Assembly: GCA_937941765.1 (NCBI GenBank)
Contig: CALDGQ010000098.1
Span: 19,086-83,085, forward strand
DNA from: an uncultured Saprospiraceae bacterium
GTDB lineage: Bacteria > Bacteroidota > Bacteroidia > Chitinophagales > Saprospiraceae
Length of the DNA: 64,000 bases
Direction: 5' to 3'
This document shows positions 1-9,639 of the stretch, in pieces; within the stretch, counting starts at the first letter, position 1; each line of letters opens with the position of its first letter. Below the pieces are notes generated by a model. It saw nothing but the letters and a program-made list of their open reading frames with translations, made no database searches and had not been told where the DNA came from. A program made the position numbers and the translations under genes.

Positions 1-3000
1 ATCCGAATTTTCTCCTCGACAATTTAGTATATCTATAAGGTGCCCAGATAACTTGCCATAGTTGGCGTTGCTTTTGTAGTAGTTCATTTGCTGTAATTGG
101 CGGATCGCTTCATTTCGCTTTTTGATCGATTTATCAGAAGCACAAAATTGGTTTATCACACAATTCGGTGTGGTGCAAGGTGTATTTTCCTCTTCACAGT
201 CAAATCCTGAATCTGCAACTGATGTATTGAATAGAACTTCCGAAGTTATACAAGCCTGATCAGCTGGATTAGGATTGCCTGCATGCTCGTAATATTGAAA
301 AGGAAACTCAGAATAAATGTGGTTAAAAGTACCTAGACTACAAACGTCAAAGAATTGATTATTGGGCTTATCCCCAAAATTGGAAGGATCACCTTGAGCT
401 GTCAAAACCCCTATTCCATTTTTTTTCACACAAGACCATGCCTGATTCTTCATATTCGAGTAGTCATTACAATTGGTAGTCAGTGCGTAGTTTTCGCCTT
501 CAAATTGATTACCAATCGTTAGATTATCAAATGTATTTTCACTGATTACGACTCCGTCATCGTCCGTATTGGTCATTACGATTCCATATTTTTTGCCCGA
601 ATTTGTAAAGCTTGAAAAATGGTTATCTAAAATGAGACATGCATTCGGGTAATCGCCGAAAATACCTGTTGGAACCAAACTATTTGCACTGTTGGCTGGC
701 ATATTCTCGAAAGTACAATGGCGGATATCATCTCCTAGCGTTGCACGCAAATTGATACCTTGATAGACATTATTGAAAGTGACACTAGTCGCTTTCAAAC
801 TTGCCAATACGCTGTTAGAATACCCTGAATGTTCAATTCCGACTTTAAGATTCGTCATTGTCCCTCCTGTAACATCTAAATCAGCTTCAGAACCTACAAT
901 CCCAAATGGTCGATTGTTCGGAGTTATGGAATTCGCTCCTGTAAAATTACAACCTTCAAAATTGACGTAGGTCCCCCACACTGACGCATGGATCTGAGTA
1001 CCTCTTAGGGCATTGTTGGACATATTGTCATCAATTAATGGAGCATTGCTTATGAAATTACAATTTCCAAATGTACTGTAGTTGTATTTATCGTATTTCA
1101 TAAAGATGGCACTTCGTTTATTATTTATGAACGAAGAACCGAAGACTCTTATTCTAGCTCCACTATTGAAACCTACCTGCCCAACAGAAGTACCAGTGAT
1201 TTCTTGACTTCCATTAACAGAAGTTGAAGGTGGATCCAAAATAACTGGTGTATTAACATATTCAAAATCGGCACCTACCACACCTCTTCTAGCGTCTCTG
1301 ATCTCACTACCTGAGTGAATAACACAGAAACCTTGATTGGTTTGGTTTTGATATTTATTAGGTTGCCCTTCAACTACAATTCCATCCCACATTTTAGCAT
1401 CTCCATTACAGTTCCAAGCTTTTAAAACAGAGTTAGCTACGGTTAACCTCCCTCCTGGTTGAATGGTAATACCAATTGGTGTTCGATTACCATCGGGATA
1501 TGCTGTGTAGCTGTCCGCAAATTGCATTGTCGATCCGATAATTCTTAGATGTGCTCCATATGGTACAATTACGTTGGTGCTAATTGTTTTATCACTGTTC
1601 CATGTTGTTATGCACATATTTGTAGGAGTTCCAACAACAGTTTGATTTTGACTATTAGTATGAGTATTAGGAATGACATATTCTCGATTATCATATGTCT
1701 GAGCGTATTCCAGGGGTGCTGGCTCATCTGGAATATGATCTATTGCGGTGGGATTATAGCAAAAATCTTTTCCACTAAATTTTATTAGGGAATAGTTTTC
1801 TCCACCAGTTTCTGGATCTACATTATTAATATCATGGTCTGGATCACCAGTGTTTCCCACCACGATAAAACCATCGCCTTCCAAAGATTCTACAACTCCA
1901 AACCCGCAAGTATTTCTTCCTAAAGGTCCTGGAGAAATTGATCTACTTTCTAGTGTACCATTTTGATCAACTAAAATTAGGGCTGAATTTTCATGTGGTG
2001 ACACACCTTGTGGAATGCCTTCTGGTCTGCCTGTAAGTGTACTAGCAATTGCAAATCCTCCGCCTGATCTTTGTATCATCCTAAAATGGAAATCGGCACC
2101 TGTGTAAGTCCCCAAATGTGTTGCATTTGTCAATCCTAAATTATTCTTATCAAATTGAAGTAAGTAACCTTCTCCCCATTGATATTCTATTCCTGAAAAT
2201 CTTAACACTCCATTATGGTGACAATCTAATCCAAAATCTTGAGGGTCATGTAGATGTTTATTCTGGTCATGCCACATTATAAATTTATTCAACAAAGCAG
2301 TCACATATATTTTATCATCTTCAATAACTATAGAATATGGCACATCTTCTGATCCATCTGCCCAAAATTCAATTCCATCAGCGTTCTGCAGATTTTCTGC
2401 ACAATAACTATCCCAGCCATCTATATCGCGTTCAAAACCACTTCCTATGTAGCTTGGTCCAAACGGATAAACATCTTCCACTTCATTTGGTGGATAGTTA
2501 TTAAAGATATCAGTAGGATTAAGGTTTTGCCAATCAATAAATTCTAAATGAGGTGTTTGTTTAATTGAATTATGGGAAGCTTCCAAGCCCGTTACTAGTA
2601 GATTACCAGAATCTGCATTATAATTTATTGAAGACATCAGTATATCGGAATCTAGTCTTCTCCCGCCAGGTACAGCAATATTGTTACTTTTCTCATGAAT
2701 GGATGCAAGGTAAATTGTTATCATTTCTCCATTGATGTGGTCAATTGCCAAGGCATTGGCCGCAGCAGAGATTCCTGAAGGGTTTGATAAAAGAATTTCA
2801 TCTTTAATTCCTAAATCTCCATTTGGATTAATTTCAAATACAACAACTCTTCTCCGTTGATTATTAGAATTATCTGTTCCAAAACCGCCGACAATTAGTA
2901 AATCTTTATTACCAACCTGGAGATATTCGATATCTAAAAATCTACTTCTTGAACCAGATTCATAATAGAATGTGGTGTAATTAGAAGGGTCAGCTACATC

Positions 3001-3415
3001 TATTCTCATTATAATTGCACTATTTCCTAACCAGCCACTTGCGAAATAGTAATTTGGAGTCTCAACTACTTGTACCAGTATTCCACTTTCTCCACCTGAT
3101 CCAGTATCGTAATTGTCGGTAACGAGCTTTCCTTCGCTATTAACCAAACTGACCTGTTGTTTGAACTTGCCCTCCTTCAATATTCTCTGTGTTTTGAGAA
3201 AACCCAACTGCTAAATACTCATTAGATGAAGTTGCAATTACATCAAATAACCAATCAGAAGGATTTTCCCATCCCAGTCCATGTGGAATTTTCACCTCAG
3301 TATTCCATTCGACATTTAATTGTTGAGAAAACAGTGGAGGGATTGCAAATAAAAAAATTAGAAAAATGCTAGAAAGTTTTAGGGGGGGAGTAACCAAATT
3401 TCTTTTCAAAATCAT
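1..3415 (-). pseudogene. Large secreted beta-propeller/parallel beta-helix protein, frameshifted, C-terminus outside window
   Basis: Starts at the ATG at 3415 with a signal peptide (hydrophobic core, then FSQQ). The first frame stops at 3140-3142 after 91 codons. The frame whose codons end at multiples of three is open from 3210 to base 1, more than 1000 codons with no stop, and continues the protein; one extra base between 3210 and 3143 explains the break. Residues about 60-560 contain repeated short motifs such as LIVGGFG and FIVVGNTG, like delta-60/propeller repeats. Residues about 650-990 look like a right-handed parallel beta-helix (GGRLTVANS, MWDGIVVEG, repeated asparagine-rich rungs). 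Probably a T9SS cargo, but the sorting domain would lie beyond base 1. The break may be real decay or a read error. Confidence 0.75.
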
Positions 3416-3447
3416 AATGATAAAATTTTAAATGTTAAAAAAATTTA

Positions 3448-3455
3448 CAAAGATA
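3448..3455 (-). promoter_or_regulatory. Predicted -7 element (TATCTTTG) of the beta-helix protein gene
   Basis: The minus strand reads TATCTTTG, matching the Bacteroidota TAnnTTTG element, 33 bases upstream of the ATG at 3415. A TTTG lies further upstream at 3483-3486, at wider than usual spacing. Confidence 0.4.
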
Positions 3456-3864
3456 GATGGCCTCTTTTATAATCTGTTGCAACAAATATATAAAACAATT
3501 TGTTTTGAATTGTAATGTTTTGCAATATATTTTAACAATAACTTTACAAAAAAATAAAAACCCACTAATAGTATGAACCAAAAATAACAACTTGTTCACT
3601 ATTAGCTTTTTACAGATTAGATTTAATAGTCACGTGTTCTAATATATATTACATAATATTAACTTAACAATAGAAAATATCAATTTATCATTCCTACAGG
3701 GTGTTTACACAACACCTATAAAAGAACACATTGACATTGAAATCGATATTGCTAATGATATTGTCTCCAATTGGCGCAAATATTGATTTAACAAACCTGT
3801 ATTCCCTCCTATCTTAAAATTCCCTCCCAACACTATTAATTCTCTACACTAGAATAAGCAAACT
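3456..3864. other. AT-rich divergent intergenic region
   Basis: Spacer between the divergent beta-helix and M48 genes. It is very AT-rich and holds a small hairpin at 3699-3716 (GGTGTT/AACACC around TACAC). No ORF or RNA gene is recognisable. Confidence 0.4.
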
Positions 3865-6072
3865 ATGAGATATGTATTGTGCTTAGTGGCAACGCTTTGG
3901 ATGGGATTGGCATTTGCTCAACATCCAAGTTCCTTTTCTCCTTTGGTATCTGAAAATCCAGTACCGAGTGACTTCGTGGTGCCATCTGGTGACAAATATC
4001 AAGAAGAAATAAAAAAAATTTCCTGCCATGCGCACCATCAAGCGCAAACAGATCAACAAAAATTTTATTTAGAATCCTGCTTCGTCATTGATGACTTGTT
4101 ACATTCTGGTAATGTGTTGTTCAATGATCCACTTTCAAAATATCTCACCAAAGTAAAAAATGTAGTTCTTGAATCTCAACCAAAAATAAGAGATCAAATG
4201 CGGGTGTATGCGGTTCGATCACCTGTCGTCAATGCATTTGCAACCAACAATGGAATTATCTTAGTCAATATGGGTTTGGTAAGTCGCTTGAAAAATGAAG
4301 CACAATTGGCATTTATTTTAGCGCATGAAATTTCTCATTTTACACAAAATCATGCATTAGACTTATACCTGGATGATGTTAACTCGCAAAGAGAAAGACA
4401 ACAAAATCCAATGGGCAAGGACAGTGCTAATGAAGAAATTATTACTACCAACAAATATTCTAAAGAACTGGAGATCTCTGCAGATGCAGAAGGGCTCAAA
4501 TTATTTTTGAAAACGGATTATGATATCAATGAAATAGATGGCGTATTTGACTTGTTGAAATATGCACATTCACCAATCACTGATATTCCTTTTGACACCC
4601 AATTTTTTGAATCTACTTATTTCAAATTTCCAAACGAGTATTATCTACAAGAAATTGAAACCTCCTATGGACTCAATGAGCACAATGAAGACAGCCATAG
4701 TACGCATCCAAGTATCGGTAAAAGAAGAGAACAAATGTATGACAATTTAAAAGGTCGTACTTATCGAAAGTTAGAAGATTTTTTGGTTTCGGAAAAAGTA
4801 TTCAACAAAATGAAGACGCAATGTCAATATGAGTTATCCAACTTGTATTTACGTGAATTCAATTATTATGAATCAATTTATAATTCCTATGTCTTATTGC
4901 ATCAGGAAAGTGTAATGGATGATGCTTATTTGAAAAAGAATATTGCAAAAGCATTATATGGTTTGACAAAATTCAGAAATAAAGACCGAGATCATGAAAC
5001 CGAAAGCTCTTTTGAAAACGAGGATGGAGAAATTCAACGGTTGTATTATTTTTTCAATCACATGAAAAATGACGAACTCAATGTTTTAGCATTGCAATAC
5101 GCCTGGAAATTGATGCGTACTTATCCTGAAGATGACGAAATGAAATCAATCGCTAATGATCTTTTTCAAGAAATGGTTGACAATCATTATGAAAGTGAAA
5201 CGGAATTTTACGACATCGATCATGCAGAAAAGTATGCTCCTTTCAACAGCTTTTCACAATCCAAAAAACGCAAAAGTGAATTGAAAAAATTTGAAAGAGA
5301 ATTTATCAAATATGCGTTTGTAGATATTATCAAAGATCGTGGATTTTCAGAAGCATTTAAAGTCTGTAAAAGAAAAAAAGATGCTCAACTTAAAACAGCA
5401 TTGTTAGATCAAAACAAAACAGCACGACAAATCCGAAGAGAAACAAAAAGAAAAGAACGGCAACTTTTCAAAAAAGGATATGCGCTAGGTGTAGACAAAG
5501 TAGTCGTGGTCAATCCATACTACATGAAAATGGATTTTAGAAAAAGAGATACCCCAATTGACTATTTATCTTCTGAATTTTCAGAACAACAATATGCAGA
5601 CTGGGTTATGAGCAATGCAAAAGCAGTTGGCTTGGATGCACAAATGCTGTCTACAAATTTGTTAGAAAATGAGGAGGCTGAAAAAATGAATGACCTGATG
5701 TATATCACCGAATGGTTTAATCAGCAATTGGAATTAGAAGAAATAAAAATGAGGGGTTTCAATCAAGAACGAGTAATCGAAATCGCAGATAAATACGGTA
5801 CGGATCATTTTTTATGGACTGGAATTGTCTCAGGAAGAAAGAAAAAGTCGATAATGGGATTTCTAACATTCTTGTATTTACATCCTGCATACTCTGCTTA
5901 TTACCTAACACATCCAGCATATGAATCCATGTTCTTTTCAATAGTTGTCAATGTCAGAACAGGAGAAATGGAGATGACGAAGATGAATCCACTTTTTGAA
6001 AAAGATTCCGAAACTGTAGTTAATGCACATTTGTATGACACCTTTTTGCAAATTCAAAAGAAACCGAAATAA
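3865..6072 (+). CDS. M48-family metalloprotease, exported
   Basis: Zinc-dependent peptidase. A signal peptide (residues 1-19, ending FAQ) directs it to the periplasm or surface. The catalytic motif HEISH is at residues 154-158 and the third zinc ligand lies in E203-x-x-x-D207 (EISAD), the M48 pattern. The preceding segment, with NAFATNNGIILVNMG, is typical of M48 proteins such as BepA. Residues about 300-735 are a long charged, mostly helical extension that I do not recognise; at 735 residues it is much longer than a bare M48 domain. The next gene starts 34 bases downstream on the same strand, suggesting co-transcription. Likely role is envelope protein quality control, by family analogy only. 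Confidence 0.85.
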   Translation: MRYVLCLVATLWMGLAFAQHPSSFSPLVSENPVPSDFVVPSGDKYQEEIKKISCHAHHQAQTDQQKFYLESCFVIDDLLHSGNVLFNDPLSKYLTKVKNVVLESQPKIRDQMRVYAVRSPVVNAFATNNGIILVNMGLVSRLKNEAQLAFILAHEISHFTQNHALDLYLDDVNSQRERQQNPMGKDSANEEIITTNKYSKELEISADAEGLKLFLKTDYDINEIDGVFDLLKYAHSPITDIPFDTQFFESTYFKFPNEYYLQEIETSYGLNEHNEDSHSTHPSIGKRREQMYDNLKGRTYRKLEDFLVSEKVFNKMKTQCQYELSNLYLREFNYYESIYNSYVLLHQESVMDDAYLKKNIAKALYGLTKFRNKDRDHETESSFENEDGEIQRLYYFFNHMKNDELNVLALQYAWKLMRTYPEDDEMKSIANDLFQEMVDNHYESETEFYDIDHAEKYAPFNSFSQSKKRKSELKKFEREFIKYAFVDIIKDRGFSEAFKVCKRKKDAQLKTALLDQNKTARQIRRETKRKERQLFKKGYALGVDKVVVVNPYYMKMDFRKRDTPIDYLSSEFSEQQYADWVMSNAKAVGLDAQMLSTNLLENEEAEKMNDLMYITEWFNQQLELEEIKMRGFNQERVIEIADKYGTDHFLWTGIVSGRKKKSIMGFLTFLYLHPAYSAYYLTHPAYESMFFSIVVNVRTGEMEMTKMNPLFEKDSETVVNAHLYDTFLQIQKKPK

Positions 6073-6106
6073 GCAACCACTCCATTTGAACTAATAGAAC
6101 TGAACC

Positions 6107-6778
6107 ATGAAACTTTTATACACACTGTTTTTTATTTGTTTCTTCACTTTTGCCAACGCGCAAGCACCTGGTTATATGGGTAAGCGAAATTTCATTGAAT
6201 ATGATTTGTATTATATGATTGCAGTCGGAGGACCTACTATCAACAATAAAATGTATGCCTACAACAATCTAGGAATTTCTACTAGACATAATTTTAGATT
6301 CAATCATGTTATCAATAGATCAGGTGTAATTGGAATCGGATATGATTATTTCAAAACTGGAATTGGGATCGACTACAAAGATGCTGAAGATAATTTTCAA
6401 TCCGCTTTTAGCAAATTAAAAGTTACTGCAATCTGCTTGCACTATGACAAGTATTTCATGAAACAAGGATCGCTGGCACCTGTCGGTTTATATCATCATT
6501 TTGAAGGAAAATACATCACTGGAAGCGTGGTAGACGAACCATTTAATGAAGTCGTGCAAAAAACATTTTATACAGGCTATGGTATTGGTTTAAAAAAGAT
6601 ATTTAAAGAAAATTTCTTTGTTAATTTTTCTGGACAAATAGGATGGACTTGGGGAGATCGTAATTTGGATACCTTACAGGACGATTTTGAAAAGAATGTT
6701 AAAACTCGAATCAACAAAAGGATTTATAGTCATTACATTTTTGAAAACAACATTGGAATTGGGATTTTATTGTTTTAA
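6107..6778 (+). CDS. Hypothetical exported outer-membrane barrel-like protein
   Basis: 223 residues with a clear signal peptide (about 1-19, ending NAQ). The rest is alternating hydrophobic/aromatic segments with tyrosine-rich strands and a final ENNIGIGILLF, the kind of aromatic C-terminus seen in outer-membrane barrels. I do not recognise a named family. It follows the M48 protease gene by 34 bases and may be co-transcribed, so it could be a partner or substrate; that is inference from position. Confidence 0.6.
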   Translation: MKLLYTLFFICFFTFANAQAPGYMGKRNFIEYDLYYMIAVGGPTINNKMYAYNNLGISTRHNFRFNHVINRSGVIGIGYDYFKTGIGIDYKDAEDNFQSAFSKLKVTAICLHYDKYFMKQGSLAPVGLYHHFEGKYITGSVVDEPFNEVVQKTFYTGYGIGLKKIFKENFFVNFSGQIGWTWGDRNLDTLQDDFEKNVKTRINKRIYSHYIFENNIGIGILLF

Positions 6779-6930
6779 AAATGTACTTCTCAGGCTTCTA
6801 AACAGGAGATACTTTAAGCAACAACTACCATTTTCGAATAACATTAATACTCGAACTTAATCTAAAAATCTTATTTTTACTTACTAGAAACTGTTGTTCA
6901 TCAACACAGCTTTCATATTTCGCTTTGCAG

Positions 6931-7026
6931 ACGTTAGGTCGTCAATATCAACATTCAAATGAGGTATCGATTCCAATGGTTTTTGGGATCGAACAGCGAA
7001 GAAGAAAATTATCATAATCATACATC
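6931..7026. repeat. Dispersed palindromic repeat, copy R1 (half copy)
   Basis: Matches the right half of copy R3: ACGTTAGGTCGTCAATATCA here against ACGTAATAACGATCATATCA there, followed by the shared CATTCAAATGAG (6952-6963) and ending in AATCATACATCAA. It lies in the upstream region of the MoxR gene. Confidence 0.55.
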
Positions 7027-7038
7027 AAGTAAGTAAAT

Positions 7039-8124
7039 ATGAATTTAGACGATCCAAATGAAAACGAACTAAAACCTGTCGATAATCTTGAAGTTCCGAA
7101 AACGAATATAACTCCTGAAGCGACCGATTTTTCTTCCTATAACACGCCAGTCAACACTTGGCAGCAAAATACCATCGATTTAAGTAAGGTCAAAAACACC
7201 GTATCTTCTGTTAAATCAGAATTGTCTAAAGTGATTATTGGTCAAACAGAAATGATGGATTTGATGTTGGCAGCTTTGTTCTGCAATGGACACATATTGT
7301 TAGAAGGAGTACCTGGTATTGCTAAAACTTTGACCGCAAAAATGATGGCACGTACCATGTCTGTTGATTTTTCTAGAATACAATTTACACCAGATTTGAT
7401 GCCAACGGATGTAGTTGGAACAACCGTTTATAATATGAAGACTTCGGAGTTTTCATTCAAACAAGGACCTATTTTTTCAAACCTCGTTTTGATAGATGAG
7501 ATCAATCGTTCTCCAGCCAAAACACAAGCTGCACTTTTTGAGGTGATGGAAGAACAACAAGTCACTGTCGATGGTGAAACTTACAAAATGGCACCACCGT
7601 TTTTTGTGATAGCTACTCAAAACCCAATCGAACAAGAAGGAACTTATAAACTTCCAGAAGCGCAATTAGATCGTTTCTTTTTCAAAATTAATTTGGAATA
7701 TCCTTCTCTGGAAGAGGAGCAACAAATACTAAATCGATTTAAAAATAGTGATCAAAGTTTAGTCAATCAGGAAGTGCAAAGTGTGTTGACACCAGCCGAT
7801 CTGAAAGCATGTCAAGAGTTGATTGGTAAAGTGATGATTAAAGATGAGTTGGTACAGTATATTGCTGCCATTATCCATAACACTCGAAATAATGGCGATT
7901 TGTTTTTAGGAGCTTCTCCTCGTGCATCGCTTGCTATCATGCATGCGTCTAAAGCAATCGCAGCCATGAGCGGACGTGATTTTGTAACACCAGATGATAT
8001 TCAATATGTCGCTTACCCTGTTTTGAATCACAGAATTATTTTGACTCCTGAAAGAGAAATGGAAGGATATGATAGCAAATCTGTCATAGAAGATATCTTG
8101 AAAAAAATTGAGGTTCCTCGATAG
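7039..8124 (+). CDS. MoxR-family AAA ATPase
   Basis: AAA+ ATPase of the MoxR group, thought to act as a chaperone with DUF58/VWA partners. Walker A GVPGIAKT is at residues 90-97, Walker B LVLIDEINR has D153-E154, and the typical ATQNPIEQEGTYKLPEAQLDRF sensor/arginine-finger block is complete. About 45 N-terminal residues precede the domain and look disordered. No signal peptide, so cytoplasmic. The DUF58 gene follows after 34 bases, the standard partner. The Bat/VWA and TPR genes that usually follow in Bacteroidota are absent; an ABC-F gene comes next. Confidence 0.93.
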   Translation: MNLDDPNENELKPVDNLEVPKTNITPEATDFSSYNTPVNTWQQNTIDLSKVKNTVSSVKSELSKVIIGQTEMMDLMLAALFCNGHILLEGVPGIAKTLTAKMMARTMSVDFSRIQFTPDLMPTDVVGTTVYNMKTSEFSFKQGPIFSNLVLIDEINRSPAKTQAALFEVMEEQQVTVDGETYKMAPPFFVIATQNPIEQEGTYKLPEAQLDRFFFKINLEYPSLEEEQQILNRFKNSDQSLVNQEVQSVLTPADLKACQELIGKVMIKDELVQYIAAIIHNTRNNGDLFLGASPRASLAIMHASKAIAAMSGRDFVTPDDIQYVAYPVLNHRIILTPEREMEGYDSKSVIEDILKKIEVPR

Positions 8125-8158
8125 ACATAAACAAACTAATTATCCGCACGATTAAAAA

Positions 8159-9481
8159 ATGAAGCACTTATTTCTATCAAGTAAATTTTTCCTTCTTTAC
8201 AGCGCAGTCATTGTGTTGTTCATGTTGAGCTTTCCTTTTTACTTTCTATTTCCAGTTGCACAAACTGCTTTAGTGATTGCATTGGCCATTACATTGGTAG
8301 AATTGATGATGATCTATGGCAAACAAATCAATGTTACTTGCAAACGAACTTTTCCAAAAGTATTATCTCTTGGTGATAAGAATCCAATCCGTTTATTGAT
8401 TACCAATAATTCTAATTATAAATTGGAAGCAACCATCATTGATGAACTCCCGAATCAATTACAACGAAGAGATTTTTCCGTCGAAACTACTTTGGAAAAA
8501 CAAGATGAAAAAGAAATAAAATATGACGTCACTCCAATCGAACGTGGAGAATATCATTTCGGAAATGTCAATATATTCATTAGTACTTTTCTTGGACTCA
8601 TTCAACGAAGATTGCAATTGGAAAAAGAGACGATGGTTCCCGTCTACCCTTCTATTATTCAAATGAAAAATTTCAGTCTCAAAGCATTTGATCAAACTTC
8701 TCATCTTCAAGGTATCAAGAAGATTAGAAGAATCGGGCAAAGTTATGAATTTGAACAAATTAAGAATTATGTTCAAGGAGATGATTTCCGAAGTATCAAT
8801 TGGAAAGCAAGTAGTAAACGCAATTCCTTGATGGTGAATCAGTTTCAAGACGAACGCTCACAACAAGTATATTGTTTGTTAGACAAGAGTCGTGTCATGC
8901 GAATGCCTTTCAATGGAATGTCCTTGATGGATTATGCCATTAATTCTTGTTTGGTCATTGCCAATGTAACTTTGCAAAAACATGACAAAGCAGGTTTAAT
9001 TTCCTTCTCGGATAAAATTGGTACCACCTTAAAAGCAGAACGATCTCAAAATCAGCTAAACAAAATACTTCTATCGCTCTACAATGAAAAGGAACGTAAG
9101 AAAGAAGCAAACTACGAAATCCTCTATCACGCTTCTCGCAAATTAATCAAAGGAAGAAGTCTTATTTTTCTTTTCACTAATTTTGAAAGTGTATATGGAA
9201 TGGAAAGAGTGCTCCCGATTTTGAGACGTATCAATAACTTACATCTTTTAGTAGTTATATTTTTTAAAAACACAGAAGTAGAAGATTTTTCAAAAGGAGA
9301 TGCTACTTCGACTCAAGAAATATATCACAAGACAATTGCCCAACAATTTATTTACGAAAAGCAACAGATGGTCCAAATCCTTCGCCAATATGGTATCCAG
9401 ACAATTTTGACTTCGCCTGAAGATTTGTCTATGAATACCGTGAATAAATATTTGGAGTTGAAGTCACGCGGGCTTATTTGA
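8159..9481 (+). CDS. DUF58 domain-containing membrane protein
   Basis: 440 residues with two closely spaced N-terminal membrane segments (about residues 10-27 and 31-50) and a cytoplasmic DUF58/VWA-like domain. The DUF58 signature is clear near residues 196-230 (GQSYEFEQIKNYVQGDDFR, then INWKASSKR). Such proteins pair with MoxR ATPases and are linked to stress tolerance and assembly of envelope complexes. It follows the MoxR gene by 34 bases. The downstream spacer holds repeat copy R2. Confidence 0.92.
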   Translation: MKHLFLSSKFFLLYSAVIVLFMLSFPFYFLFPVAQTALVIALAITLVELMMIYGKQINVTCKRTFPKVLSLGDKNPIRLLITNNSNYKLEATIIDELPNQLQRRDFSVETTLEKQDEKEIKYDVTPIERGEYHFGNVNIFISTFLGLIQRRLQLEKETMVPVYPSIIQMKNFSLKAFDQTSHLQGIKKIRRIGQSYEFEQIKNYVQGDDFRSINWKASSKRNSLMVNQFQDERSQQVYCLLDKSRVMRMPFNGMSLMDYAINSCLVIANVTLQKHDKAGLISFSDKIGTTLKAERSQNQLNKILLSLYNEKERKKEANYEILYHASRKLIKGRSLIFLFTNFESVYGMERVLPILRRINNLHLLVVIFFKNTEVEDFSKGDATSTQEIYHKTIAQQFIYEKQQMVQILRQYGIQTILTSPEDLSMNTVNKYLELKSRGLI

Positions 9482-9498
9482 TTGATGAATGATTTGTT

Positions 9499-9626
9499 GA
9501 TGTATGATATTATCGAAAATTTGCGAGCTCACGTATGCAACCGATAGGAAGGTTTTTAACCGCTCCGCCACACCTCAAAAGCAACATCCTCATTTCATAC
9601 ATCGTATAATCATACATCAAATTTTA
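9499..9626. repeat. Dispersed palindromic repeat, copy R2
   Basis: Begins GATGTATGATATTATCG, has CACGTATGCAACCGAT in the middle, and ends in ATCATACATCAAATTTTAAA, as copy R3 ends in CATACATTTTAAAAT. The interior has diverged from R3. It fills most of the spacer between the DUF58 and ABC-F genes. Confidence 0.5.
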
Positions 9627-9639
9627 AAATAAAAAATTT

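Noticed and set aside
773..970. Short plus-strand ORFs at 773-970 and 1549-1788
   Set aside because: They lie antisense to the continuous minus-strand frame of the beta-helix protein.
8459..8848. 129-residue ORF antisense to the DUF58 gene
   Set aside because: No family features; the sense strand encodes the DUF58 signature.
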